Source: Theobroma cacao
Lineage: Eukaryota > Streptophyta > Magnoliopsida > Malvales > Malvaceae
Assembly (NCBI RefSeq): GCF_000208745.1
Contig: NC_030857.1
Coordinates: 18,667,295 to 18,731,294 of the forward strand
Direction: 5' to 3'
Length of the DNA: 64,000 bases
Positions 47,096 through 58,445 of the stretch are shown piece after piece. Numbering within the stretch: position 1 is the stretch's first letter; the number at the start of each line of letters is the position of its first letter. Made by a program: the position numbers and the translations under genes. Under the pieces are notes generated by a model. It did not search any database. It worked only from the letters and a program-made list of their open reading frames with translations, and was not told where the DNA came from.

Positions 47096-48298
47096 ATGAC
47101 CCTCCAATTCCTCTGTTTCTTCCTGTTCCTAGCAACTTTCTTCTCTGTTCCATCATCAGCCACAATCCCTTTAGGCGTCACCCTCTACGCCTCAACCCCA
47201 AATCAAACATGGTCCTCACCCAATTCCACCTTCTCCATCTCCTTCATCTCCACGAGCCCCAATGTGTACACTGCCTCCATCACCTACTCTGGTGGAGTTC
47301 CAATTTGGACAGCAGGCAGCAATGTTGACTCCGGTGGGGCTCTCCATTTACTCCCTAACGGAGCTCTACGCCTCACCGATGGCACAGGCGCCACTCTCTG
47401 GGACTCTGACACGGCAAACCGTGGAGTTTCTTACGCATCCCTGGAAGACTCAGGGGAACTTAGGCTACTCACCAATGCTAGTATCGTAGTCTGGTCTTCG
47501 TTTGATAACCCCACTGATACTATCCTCCCATCGCAGAATTTTACTGTAGGGAAGGTTCTGCGATCTGGGTTGTATTCTTTTTCTTTTCTAAGGTCGGGCA
47601 ATCTGGCTTTGGAATGGAATGAAAGTGTTGTGTATTGGAATAAAGGATTGAATTTTACATTACGTGCTAATTTAACTACGGCCAGCTTAGTGTTGCAGGC
47701 TATCGGAATCTTGTCAGTTTTTGATCCTACATCGACTAATGGAGATATCGTGGCTTATAGTAGTGATTATGCAGAAGGAAGTGATATATTGAGGTTTTTG
47801 AGGTTAGATAGTGATGGGAATTTAAGGATTTATAGTTCAGCTAGGGGTAGTGGAACTACAACAATTAGATGGGCAGCTGTTTCTGATCAGTGTGAGGTTT
47901 TTGGTTACTGTGGGAACCTTGGAATCTGTGGTTACAACGGTTCATACCCGATTTGCGAGTGCCCATCTCAGGATTTCGAGCATGTTGATGCGAATGATGG
48001 AAGAAAAGGGTGTAGAAGGAAAGTTGAGATTGAGGATTGTCCTGGGAATGCTACCATGTTGCAATTGGATCATGCCGTGTTTTTGACTTATCCACGCGAG
48101 GTCTTCTCTCAGACTTTCTTCGTGGGGATATCAGCTTGTAGATTAAACTGTCTAGTGAGTCCACCTTGCGTTGCTGCCACTTCTTTGGCCAATGGATCAG
48201 GGCTTTGTTACTTGAAAACGTCAGGCTTTGTTTCTGGATATCAGGGTCCAGTAATTCCTAGCACTTCTTATGTCAAGGTTTGTGGTTCACAGGCATAA
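47096..48298 (+). CDS. Kinase-less G-type lectin/EGF/PAN protein, predicted secreted
   Basis: Intronless, 400 residues. Signal peptide (FLCFFLFLATFFSVPSSA), bulb-lectin domain (TIPLGVTLYAS, YSGGVPIWTAG, ASLEDSGELRLL, WSSFDNPTDT), EGF-like cysteines (DQCEVFGYCGNLGICGY) and PAN-like cysteines (CPGNATMLQL, ACRLNCLVSPPC, SYVKVCG) are all present. It stops at KVCGSQA, just where the full receptors enter the juxtamembrane linker. There is no transmembrane helix and no kinase. DNA after the stop (GTAGGAGTTTTGCC, then TCAGAGAGG) matches the extreme C-terminal tail of kinases A and B, so about 1.2 kb with membrane and kinase parts was deleted. It may act as a soluble lectin or decoy; that role is inference. 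It is an older paralogue, not a copy of A or B. Confidence 0.85.
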   Translation: MTLQFLCFFLFLATFFSVPSSATIPLGVTLYASTPNQTWSSPNSTFSISFISTSPNVYTASITYSGGVPIWTAGSNVDSGGALHLLPNGALRLTDGTGATLWDSDTANRGVSYASLEDSGELRLLTNASIVVWSSFDNPTDTILPSQNFTVGKVLRSGLYSFSFLRSGNLALEWNESVVYWNKGLNFTLRANLTTASLVLQAIGILSVFDPTSTNGDIVAYSSDYAEGSDILRFLRLDSDGNLRIYSSARGSGTTTIRWAAVSDQCEVFGYCGNLGICGYNGSYPICECPSQDFEHVDANDGRKGCRRKVEIEDCPGNATMLQLDHAVFLTYPREVFSQTFFVGISACRLNCLVSPPCVAATSLANGSGLCYLKTSGFVSGYQGPVIPSTSYVKVCGSQA

Positions 48299-50033
48299 TC
48301 TTCATCCAAACTGTAGGAGTTTTGCCTTCAGCTTCAGAGAGGATTATGAAGATGGAATGCACCACTTCTATGCACGTCAAATTCTATATGAAACATGAAG
48401 CAATAAGCTTATTATTATATGTATTAAACTAATATATTACAATTTTTGGTTTCCATCAAATTATTAGCCAATTAACATATTTATTAGAGTGACAGTCCAA
48501 CTTAAAACTCATTTATATGTATGGTTAGAACTTACAATTTGAAATAAAAAACAGTACGTAATATCATTTGAATTAATGAAAAGAAAAATAAATTAAATGA
48601 TACAAATTTATAATTTAGGTTTAGAGTAGGTGTAAATCATATTATTTATTGTTGAAAAGAAAACATTAAGCTACTAGTAAGCTCTAAATTTACGATTTAG
48701 GGGAAGCTATATATGTTTTCATTTAAAGTATTTCTTTTCAGCTTTATATATTCAAATTAAATTTTTTTGGCTAAAACATGATAAAACCTTTTCTACACTG
48801 ATGGTATTAAAATAATATTGTAGCGTTATTTTGTTAATTATTTTCATTTTTCTCTTGTGTTTTACCTTCCACTACTATTTTTTCCAGAGCGTAGTTGCAA
48901 GGTATGATTTTTATTATTTAAATATTTTAACTCTTTGAAAAGTATTTAAGTTTTTTTCTAAGATATTTTAATAACATTTTAATATAGTTAAAAAATTAAA
49001 TATATTAAAGTAGTTACTCATAAACTACATTGAAAAATTATGTCATTGATTGGATTTTTATTTATTTAATCAATTAAAATTTAAATGTGTGCAATGCAAA
49101 CAATTATAAAATAATGATGCAATTTTCAACTGATACATGCGAATATTTTCATAAACAATTAAATGAACTATCAAATGTAATTTTCATGGTGGATCAGATT
49201 CAATGAACTTATTCTTCTAACAAGCAACTACATGTTAGTTTCAATTATCTCCATTCTTCGGCTTATAAAAACAATTCCTTACTTCACAAGTAAGGAACGT
49301 AATATGTTCTAGTTTCTCAACTTCTAGCAATATCTTTTTTTTTAAATAAAACATTAACTAGAACTATTTAAAATGGTACATTGATGCAAGGAGGATTTCT
49401 TATAACTATAACATATTATAATTCCTTTGCGTGATATATTCATTCTAGGGATTTTATCTTATTAAGTAAATAACATAATTTGCATCAAATCGTAGATAAA
49501 GTTTACCTTTTATTATTGTAATGCATAAAATCAATATCAATGTTTTCTACAAGACATGTCTATGGACTTGCAAGGCACACATGTAGAACCCCAATTAATT
49601 TTTATGTAAGGGAAAATCGGTAACTTGACCCACTGATATAATGGACATTTTCTTGGTGAGCCTTTTATCCTTTATTATACATGATTTCAATTATTGATTA
49701 TAGTCTTTTTCACATTTACTATCCTTTGCAGCCTTTGCAAACTTTTTTGGATGTCACAGTTAAAAGCATAAATTTTTCTAAGTCTTTTAGGAACAAAAAT
49801 ATGCAATTTTTGTAAAATGATTTAATGGAAATAAAAAATAACAGCAATAGTTCCTTTGATATTGAAATGACTTAAAATGATTTTTTCATAATTTTAGAAA
49901 TACGTTTGCTATGATTAATTAAAGCTCAAAATTTATTTTCAATCAAACTTTTTTTATTTTGTTCTTAGAACCAAAACTTAGATTTTGATTCTTTTGGGAT
50001 TTTATTTTTTAGATATTTTTCCTGGATCCGAAT

Positions 50034-50046
50034 GGGGGGGGGGGGG
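50034..50046. repeat. 13-base G homopolymer
   Basis: Thirteen consecutive G in AT-rich DNA. Its length is likely variable or mis-sequenced. Confidence 0.8.
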
Positions 50047-50191
50047 TGTTTGCTTATTTACATTAAAAGTCTTAAATAAATGGAGAGTAAATAGGAAAAA
50101 AAATAAAAATGAGGACATTTACTTGAATGGTATTAAATGTAAATAAGCTTATGACCTATTAAGGACACCCAGAGTGCATTATGAACAAAAT

Positions 50192-50224
50192 CTATTGATA
50201 CATATGTTCATCATGTATCAATAG
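50192..50224. repeat. 12-bp inverted repeat with 9-nt loop
   Basis: CTATTGATACAT (50192-50203) and its exact reverse complement ATGTATCAATAG (50213-50224). It could form a hairpin, but no T-run or gene context suggests a function. Confidence 0.7.
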
Positions 50225-51527
50225 ATATACAAATATCACCATATCTTGTAGTCTTGTAATCTCCATGTCTCCTTGACTCCTTCATCCTCCATTCTTGGAA
50301 TCACAAAATTTTCTATCTAATCTAATCTTATGAATTCTAATTACATATTTGTAAAGAAATCTCAAGTTACATTTGAAGAGAGTAAGATGAGAAGAGAATT
50401 TTACAACTACTGAATAAAATAGAGGAAAGGCAAGGCACACACTCTCTATTTATAAAATAAACAAATACCAAATGCATTCAAACACAACCATCCACAACAT
50501 ATTATAGTGATCCAAGTCCATAATCATCCTTATACATTTATTATCATATAATGAACATATAAAACTTATGTTTAATTCAAATTGAAGATCTTATATATGA
50601 TTTGTCAATAATATCACTCAATCTTCAAAGATATTAATCCAAATAATTTGATGCTACGGGGAAACAAATTTTTTCAAAAATTCAGTATAATTAAATTTCA
50701 TTGAACCCTAATAATATTGACTTCTAGCTATTGCCTTTTGTCCTAAAGACTTTTAGGAAGTCCAATTAAAATAGATGTCCTAATTTCATAACAAGTCTTG
50801 TGCTAAGTTAAAAGTCCTAGTCCAACTAGAAGTACAATTAAGCATAGATTTGGTAATTCTAAACCTTTTAGGACTATAAATTTAAATTTGGCCCTTATTT
50901 TCAAAAAGAATTCTAATCATATTAGAAATTTAATATTCACAAGGAATCCTAATCCAATTAGGCTTTCTAAACCTATGAGAAAATTTAATCTTTGTCCTCG
51001 ATTTACAATCCTAATCCAACTAGAATTAGATTTTTATCGCCAAGAGTCCTACTTCTTTGCCAATTTGATTTTAGAATTTGAATTGGGACAATCTTAAACT
51101 CTTTAGGATATATTCTACTACAATTAGGAGTCTAAATAAACGTCATAACCGAACGAGTATAGCTCCTAATTATACAAAGAAGAAATTGCACAAGCTAGTG
51201 CAATTTCATCAGGCCTGCATCACTTATGCTGTCTCTAATTCTTTGGAGCTCCATCCTCCATTTTTTGCTTCGATTATGGCACCAATTTAGAGATATCCCA
51301 TGACCCAAACATCATGCCAAAAAGCTCTCAAACCCTCAGCAAGTTTGGAGTACAAACAACCATGATTTTGCAAGAGTCCTTGTTACACAAGAACAAGTTT
51401 CCAGCAAATTGTTTCTACAGAAACATCATGAGATCACCACCCAAATGAGGTATTTAGATGCTGTAAATTGTTAGAGGTTTAGATCATCCTCTTGACCTTC
51501 TATCCTCAAAAAATCATGCACAAACTC

Positions 51528-54486
51528 TGTAAAACCCGACCCTATAAAAACATGTCATGACATAAATGCATTGAGTAGCATGTTATTACGCTAGAAACGC
51601 ACCTAAGAATAGACGAAACCTAATATTGTACCTAACGGTACACTTAAATTGATTTAACCTCGACTAGTTCAAATAGCAATTGTAGGATGAAATTTAATAT
51701 TTTATAGTCCAGGAATGGAAAAAATGATTGTTCGGAGTTCGAGGTTCATTTGGGGTAAAATTAGAAATTTTGATATTCATGGGCAAAATCGTCATTTTGC
51801 CACCTAAGATAATAATTTTGTCATGGAGTGAAATTTTTTACCAAGATTAACTATTTGGAGTATAATTTAATGATAAGAAGTGAAAAATTTCAATTTCGGC
51901 AATTTTCGAAATATAGGGGCAAAACAGTAATTTTATCATCTTGGGGTAAAAATCGTAATTTTCACCACCCAAAACTTGTCAAAATCATAGGATTTACTTA
52001 TTTTTGGTATGAATAACTATGGTATGTTAAGTGGTGAAAAATTGAAGTTTAAAGAATGAAAATTTAAAAACGGGCCAATGAAAAAGTGACACATGGCATT
52101 TTTTTAATTGTTTAATATTATTTTAATGAAAATCAGCCCATTTAAAACCCACATCAGGTGATGGCCGGCCATAAGGAGAAAAGAAGAGAGAAAATAGAGA
52201 GGAACGGAAGAAAAGAGAAAAACCAAAGGAAAACTAGAAAATTCAAAGGGGAATTCGCTTTTTTTGTCCGTTTACGCGTCTAACGATAAGATTTTTCGAG
52301 TTTAGCTTAATTTCTACCTTTCCTATGCCTTTGTTTTCATTTAGCATGCTTGAGGAGAGAGATCAAAAAGTGATATCAAGGGCTGGCCAAATTTCAAGGG
52401 GGAGGATTTTGAATTTTTTAGGTTTTGATTCTTAGTTAAATTGGTAGTTTTAGTTAGTTAAATGTGTATAGAGATCAAATTGGGCAAGAAAGCATGAAAT
52501 TCTCACAATACCCACCCTTGGCTGAATATTCAATGATGTACAATGATGATGAACTGATTTTTATTCTAAGAGAAATGAAGAGAAAATGATGGAAAATGGT
52601 TAAAAGTGATAGAAAAACAAAGTGAAAAATTAACAGAGTTAATGTCCCATTTTTGGCCGAATTTTCCAAGGAGGAAAGTGAGCTGATTTTGATGATTTTA
52701 GAAGGTTGTTGGCTGATATTTAATGGTTAGAAATGTTGGAGAGAAAATTGGACAATTTAGAGCTAAAATGGAACGCGTTAGCAATTTATCGGGTAAAGTG
52801 CCAAAAATAGGTTAATACCGCGTTTAAGCCGTTTTAGGCTATTGCATTTCATACCATGCATTAGTATAGGATTTAAGTCAATTATATAGTGATTTAGCAT
52901 CAATGTGGTGAATTGGGTAAATTTTGCAATGTGTTTAGGAGGAGAGCCTTCCGATAAAGGCAAGGAAGTCGTACCTGACGAACAGTGATCGGGGCACCTA
53001 AAAAGCAATTAGTTTGTACAAACGGTGAGTAAACCTATTATTATTGTAAATTATCTAGAGTTTATTTTTAAATGCTCTTTATGTATTTTATGAAATGAAA
53101 ACGAGATTAAAACGGGATTTTTGATGTTTTAGGAATAAATGTGACAAATAAAAATATATTGTATTGATTATGAAATTGAGTAATTGGAGGCTGCAAATTG
53201 ACTTGAAAAATATATATTTTCCTAGGAATGGCTTATGAGAAATGAGTATATGTGGCTATATTTTGTGAGTGCATTGGGAAATTTATGTAAGTTGTTTTTA
53301 CTATGCAGGCTGGATAAATAAATAAAAGCCACGTTATACTGTCGAAATTTTATTAAAATTGGTGGGTTAGTCACTGCAGTGACGGGTTTTCGTGGACTGC
53401 CTATTAGAGGGGCACGGTAAACCCAGTTATATAGTTACTCCGGTTGTAGAGGCGAGGAGGGTAACTCCTGGGGTAGTATTAGAGCTCACTTCACGTCGAA
53501 CCCCCACGTGAATGTGTAACTCGGCCAACGCCAAGGAACGGCTGGTTTTAAAAATAAAAATGTGTTTCACGTGTGAATATTTTAACACCCTTGGCGGACT
53601 CGGTTAGATGCCTCGGCCAAGGTATCCCCGAGGATTAGTTTTGGCTTGAGCCTTGTTTTAATAAAAGACATAAGCCTTAACAACTGTTTTGGTAAATTAC
53701 AAATATTTTATGGTTTAAGAAATAAATTGAAAACATTATGAAATGGGTTGAAATTTGTTGTTTAAACTTGCCTCCATTTTACTCGCCTTTAGATATTTAT
53801 GATAATGTCTGTTTACTCATTGGGATTGCAAAATCTCACCCAACTCCTTTCCACCCATTTCAGGTTCAGTATAGACTGTAGATAGCTGATCTCATCGAGG
53901 ACTACCATTGGATCTGCATTTTCCAAACCGTAGGTTCACAGTCCTCTTTACTTTTGTTTATTCGGGGGCCCTCTTGTTATTGTAAATTAAATTAAATATT
54001 TTGGCTTACTGTATTTCAGTATGTATAAATTTATTTAGCTTTTACGCTATAAAAATTATTCACGTATAACTCTATAAATATTGTTTTATAAGAACATAGA
54101 ATATTTTCCTTAATATTTCCTTTATTTTCTTATTATATTCAAATAACCGTAATTTCGTTTTAATGAAGATTTTAGACTTTTAACCTCATTTTGAATATGA
54201 ATTATGAGTTTTGTACTTGTATATTACGTTTTAGCCAGTTTCGAAATTTTTGAGAAAAAAAATGACCAAAATACCCCTGTGTGGCGAAAATTTTATTTTT
54301 ATTGTTTTTGATCTAAAATAGTATATATTCTCTAAAAACTCGATATTTAACAATGATTGCTCACAGAAAAGGAAAGAAACTGATATGTAAGCCTTGCGGG
54401 GTTCCGGTTGGCATTCCGGATAATGAGTGTCAATCGGGAGGTCGCGGCGATTGTCATGGGCTCGAGGGGAGTACCGGGTCGTGACG
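51528..54486 (+). mobile_element. LTR-like unit D (solo LTR) inside a copia element
   Basis: It starts TGTAAAACCCGACCC and ends CGGGTCGTGACG, 2959 bp. The target duplication AACTC lies at 51523-51527 and 54487-54491. The last base is G where other copies have A, so the terminal CA has mutated to CG. It carries the same internal landmarks as the other units but no clear telo-box. It is the most diverged copy by eye. No internal retrotransposon sequence is attached. Confidence 0.87.
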
Positions 54487-54803
54487 AACTCTTTCTTTAA
54501 GGCCCTTAAAAGAATTTTCAAAATAGATCTCGTTATTCTATCAGATTTTCCAGATTTTATTTTTTTAAAACAAATCTATAAAATCTTTAAGAACTTATTA
54601 AATCTAAATTTTAAATCCATAAATCAAGACGTTAAAGGCCTTTTAAACTATAAATCAGATTTGGAAAAATCCATTCAGAATTGTTTTAAATTTTTTTTTC
54701 AAACTTTGGATCAAATCAACATATAAACCAAAATAGTTTTTGTAATCTTCAACAACTAAACATAAAATTAGATTAAATCAATTAAAGGAAGCTCTGATGC
54801 CAC
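54487..54803 (-). mobile_element. Copia leader with primer-binding site
   Basis: Read on the - strand, an LTR end CCCAACA is followed by one base and TGGCATCAGAGC (54791-54802). This matches the initiator-tRNA(Met) primer-binding site TGGTATCAGAGC with one mismatch. The rest is AT-rich untranslated leader, cut by unit D. It sets the element's direction as right to left. Confidence 0.65.
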
Positions 54804-56718
54804 TGTTGGGAATTTGAAACATGCTACGGCGGATCATACACAGAGAAATATTAAAATTTTTTCATCCCCCAAGTCATGGATCATTTTAATTGAAATGAAT
54901 TTAGAAAAACTACAAAAGAAAGATTTTGACATATACCTGAAAGTTTGATGTCTGCCTTCCTTTAGTGGAGTCCTCCTTGGTTTTTTCTCTTCTTGTACAT
55001 CAACTAGAACTTTTCAAACCATAGTAGCACAATTGTCTTACCTCTAATGGTGATCCACATAGTGATTTGCCAAAATCTTTTCATTAAGAGTGAGTGACTC
55101 TCTTGGCCAAAGTTTGTGCTAGAAAACTCCTAACTTTGAGCTCTCTTGTGTTTCTTTGTTTTAGTTGTGATCTTATCTCAATACATAAGAGACTAAACTT
55201 AGAACTCTTTTGTACGTCCAAGGGGCAGCTAAAAGATCCTTTTATAAAATGAATTGCATACTTCACATCCTATAGGAATTAGAAAATGTTTTGGACTAGA
55301 TGGGCCTAATTGGACCTTTGTTTAATTATATAAATTTAATTAACTTTCAGATTTATGTGTAACTAGACCCAATTGTATTAAAACACATATATCAAGTCCA
55401 AAACAAAGCCGAAAGGATTAATTCATGCTAGGCCAATATCCCTAGCCTAACCAATAGAAATCACAAATCCCACGCTTTACGGATTTTGTTGATTTTTCCT
55501 TTGCTTTATAACTCATCAAATCATATTTGATTTAGCCCAATACTTAATCGAGTTAAGCCTTTATAAAATCAATTAGATCACGTCCAATTGAATTCAAATT
55601 AATTTTAATAATTTACCTTATGTGTGTGACCCATTAGGCTTCTACTTATGTTGACAATGAGTATAATTGTAAACCTAAATCGTATTTAGAATTAAATTAA
55701 TCAAATCTCTATTTAATTAATCTTTAATTCTGTAATTAATCATCTATACTCATAGACAAAGATTGGTGTCTAGCAATACATCATGGTCCCCAATTATTAG
55801 AAAGGTCAATGTAATTTGACCAACCTAGTCAATGCACAATTTATCTATGTAATTCAATCCCATTATCATGTATCCCAAAATGAGTAAAAAGCATGGTTCA
55901 GTGTCTACTTTCATGTTTTTCCATGTTTGCTATTGACCTTGAAATTTGCTTAATGAAAATTCCATGGAAACTAATTTTCCTGAGTCTTCATTATACCTTG
56001 GCCAAGGATTTTCATAAGAGCAAATACAAGTCAACTAATCTACGAGATACTTTGCATTACTTATCACTTAGGGTGATAATTCCTTTCTAGACAATTCATA
56101 TACCTTGATATAATTCATACTATACCTAATGAAATCTTTTTTAGGCATCCTTGATTAGGACTCAGAAAGATGGAATCAAAGTATAACACTCCTTATACAA
56201 GATAACAATGGTGTTACAAGTCTAAGGATCATTTACATAATTATCACTAGAGAATTATCCTTCCAAACATTTGAGTGATATATCAAATGGAATTCTCTTA
56301 TCAGATCATGTTCAATGAACTTGTTTTAGCTTGAACACTTACATGTTTGTTAAAAGTATCCCTATACTATCAATCTAAGAGATAGATTGCCCACCAATAT
56401 GAGGAACATAACATATGCCGGCCTTTGAGAATTATAGATGCCTTGTCTCTATAATACAATGGCTAAGAACATTTAAGATATATGCTTTGATGCACAAGAG
56501 TCTCATAATTATAACTCTTTACAATTTCTTTGCAAAGCATAAGTTTATCTAAGGGCTTTATCCAATAAGTGAATAGTAAACTATTTCACATGCATTGACT
56601 TATTGATAAAGTGAATACCTCAATATTGATTAATAAAAGGATAAAAGAAAATCCAAAATATAAGAAACAAAGTGTATGTCTAATCCAATTCGATTGGCTT
56701 TTAGGACATACACTTACA
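54804..56718 (-). mobile_element. Copia-type 5' LTR, about 1.9 kb
   Basis: On the + strand it runs from TGTTGGGAATTTG, next to the primer-binding site, to about CACTTACA at 56718. The right boundary is inferred from the TG...CA rule and from where similarity to 8440-9345 stops. No coding region. The partner LTR was not identified, so the target duplication could not be checked. It sits against the transporter fragment. Confidence 0.55.
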
Positions 56719-56831
56719 AATCCTGGATCCGCCACTAATACAATGGTTATGTGCAAAATGCCAAATAGATAACTAAAAAATAAAAGTAAAATTTTCAGGC
56801 ATATGAGCCATGGACATTTCACATGGTTTAT

Positions 56832-57660
56832 TTACACATTGATTTGAAGGCTTTTTTGTGGTTCCATTGAATCAGATAGTGATTTGCCTTTTGTCTCGGG
56901 TAGAAACAATACAAGTAGCCTAGAGACGAGTAGACAACATCCAAACAACCCATAAGAGAAAAAGTTGAGTCTTCTTGCAATAGAAATTAAAATAGGAGAG
57001 ATGACTCCAACTAGGCGGTGTGCCTTACCCACGGTCGTTGTTGCAAAATTACGCACGCATGTTGGGAACAACTTGATACTATAAACAAGTAGGATATTGT
57101 AGGTTGTGTAGATTCCAAGGAATAAGCAAAGCCCATGTGCTAGCTGGGGAACCTTGTGTCCTCTACCTACCACCCAAGTTAAGATACAACCAATGCCTCC
57201 TATCAGAGACGTTGATAGAAAGGAGCTCTTCCTATTGCATTTTTCAAGCATGAAAAAGGTGATTAGAAGTGAACCTATTTCTATTAAACTGTTGAAAACG
57301 ACACTCAAATGTAGGTTAAAATCCAATTGTCCAACACCCAACACCCAACATCAAATTGTAGTATGCCAATCCATTTCCAAAAGAACATAGGATTAGCATA
57401 ATGAGACACCAAATAGCCCGTTTTCTCTCAAAAATATTTTTTATGGAAGAGTTATTGTTAGTGGATGTTTCCCCATGCAATGGTAGTTGCCTTAAAATTA
57501 ACCTACCATGAATTTTACATGAAATCTGCTTTAAAGCAACTATAGCTTCTTTTGTGTAACCTTGCACGAACAACCATTTTGGTGATTCAACAACAAAATG
57601 ATAAGCAATGATAGAGTAAATCAATATTGGGATTTCAGTGTAAAGACAAAGAATGTTAAT
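56832..57660 (-). pseudogene. Organic cation/carnitine transporter (OCT-like) fragment
   Basis: The - strand carries the C-terminal half of a plant OCT-type MFS transporter. First comes the central-loop motif FVVESPKWLFVQGYTKEAI (57600-57540). Transmembrane-like segments follow in two frames: IWCLIMLILCSFGNGLAYYN before the break and LLITFFMLEKC, GGIGCILTWVV, GLCLFLGIYTTYNILLVYSI and LVLFLPETKGKSL after it. The frame is broken at 57331-57351 by a 7-bp tandem duplication; reading with one unit fewer would be continuous. The N-terminal half is absent, and a copia element begins about 50-100 bp upstream. Intact relatives move organic cations or carnitine across membranes. This copy should not make a transporter. 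Confidence 0.8.
57331..57351. repeat. 7-bp tandem repeat that breaks the transporter frame
   Basis: CCAACAC, CCAACAC, CCAACAT in a row (TGTTGGG on the coding strand). Two units keep MLGVGQLDFNL in frame with AYYN; the third shifts the frame to a stop. Confidence 0.75.
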
Positions 57661-57918
57661 ATCATGATATAAAACTATGACTTAAAAAAGAAAGAAGTAA
57701 AGAGAGAACTAGTGAGCTCCTGATCAAAAGCAAAGCATTCTTTTATATGCATGATGATCACACAGTGATCATATATATTACAAAATGTTAGAGTCAATGA
57801 CATCTGAGCACACCACTTAACAGGTGTTCAACTTACATGCAAACAACACAACATTGTTTTATTCTAACATTAGAAGTATTTACTGCTAATAGGTATGCAG
57901 ATCATACTGTCCAAGGAC
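57661..57918 (-). promoter_or_regulatory. Probable 3' LTR/promoter region of the copia element
   Basis: Downstream of the RNase H end on the - strand, TATAAAAG (57740-57747, - strand) is followed by a pyrimidine-rich CTCTCTTTACTTCTTTC stretch, as in an LTR promoter. The LTR ends were not resolved. Confidence 0.35.
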
Positions 57919-58445
57919 TTATTCAGATTTGATGTCCACAAGTAACTTCCTCAGCCAAAGAGCTTGATTTGCAGCTTCAGTAGCAGCAACATATTCAGAT
58001 TCTACTGAAGATTGAGCTACTACAGATTGTTTATGTGAATTCCAAAAGAAAGGACCATTACTAAGTGTAAATAAATAACCTGATGTGTTTTTTGCATCTT
58101 CACTGCTTCCTGGAAAATCAGAATTAGTATATCCACACAATGTAAATTTTGTTGACTTGGTATAATGAATCCCATAAAATTCTATTTTCTTTAAGTATCT
58201 TAGAATTCTCTTGGTAGCAATCATATGCTGATCAGTTGGTACTTGCACAAATCGAGAGAGAAATGCCACTGAGAATTGTATATTTGGTCTTGAAGCACAG
58301 ATATAAAGTAGCCATCCAATTAGTCTTCTATATGCAGAAGGATCTTCAAGTTGGTTACCAGAATTTGCACAAAGCTTATTGTTTGCAACAGAAGGAGTTG
58401 ACACAAGCTTGCAATCTAACATTTGAAATTTCTTGAGAACCTTAT

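Larger units (their letters stand above)
48299..51527. other. Intergenic DNA and relic repeats
   Basis: No gene is supported. 48483-48620 repeats a segment seen at 9920-10060. 48700-50000 is AT-rich. 50250-51527 looks like retroelement DNA (repeated CTAATCCAACTAG-like words near 50930-51020), probably the left part of the copia element whose leader and LTR lie at 54487-56718. Open frames at 50888-51290 are low-complexity artefacts. Confidence 0.4.

Noticed and set aside
50888..51290. Open frames of 69-70 codons
   Set aside because: Built on imperfect CTAATCCAA-type repeats; low-complexity peptides with no family signal.
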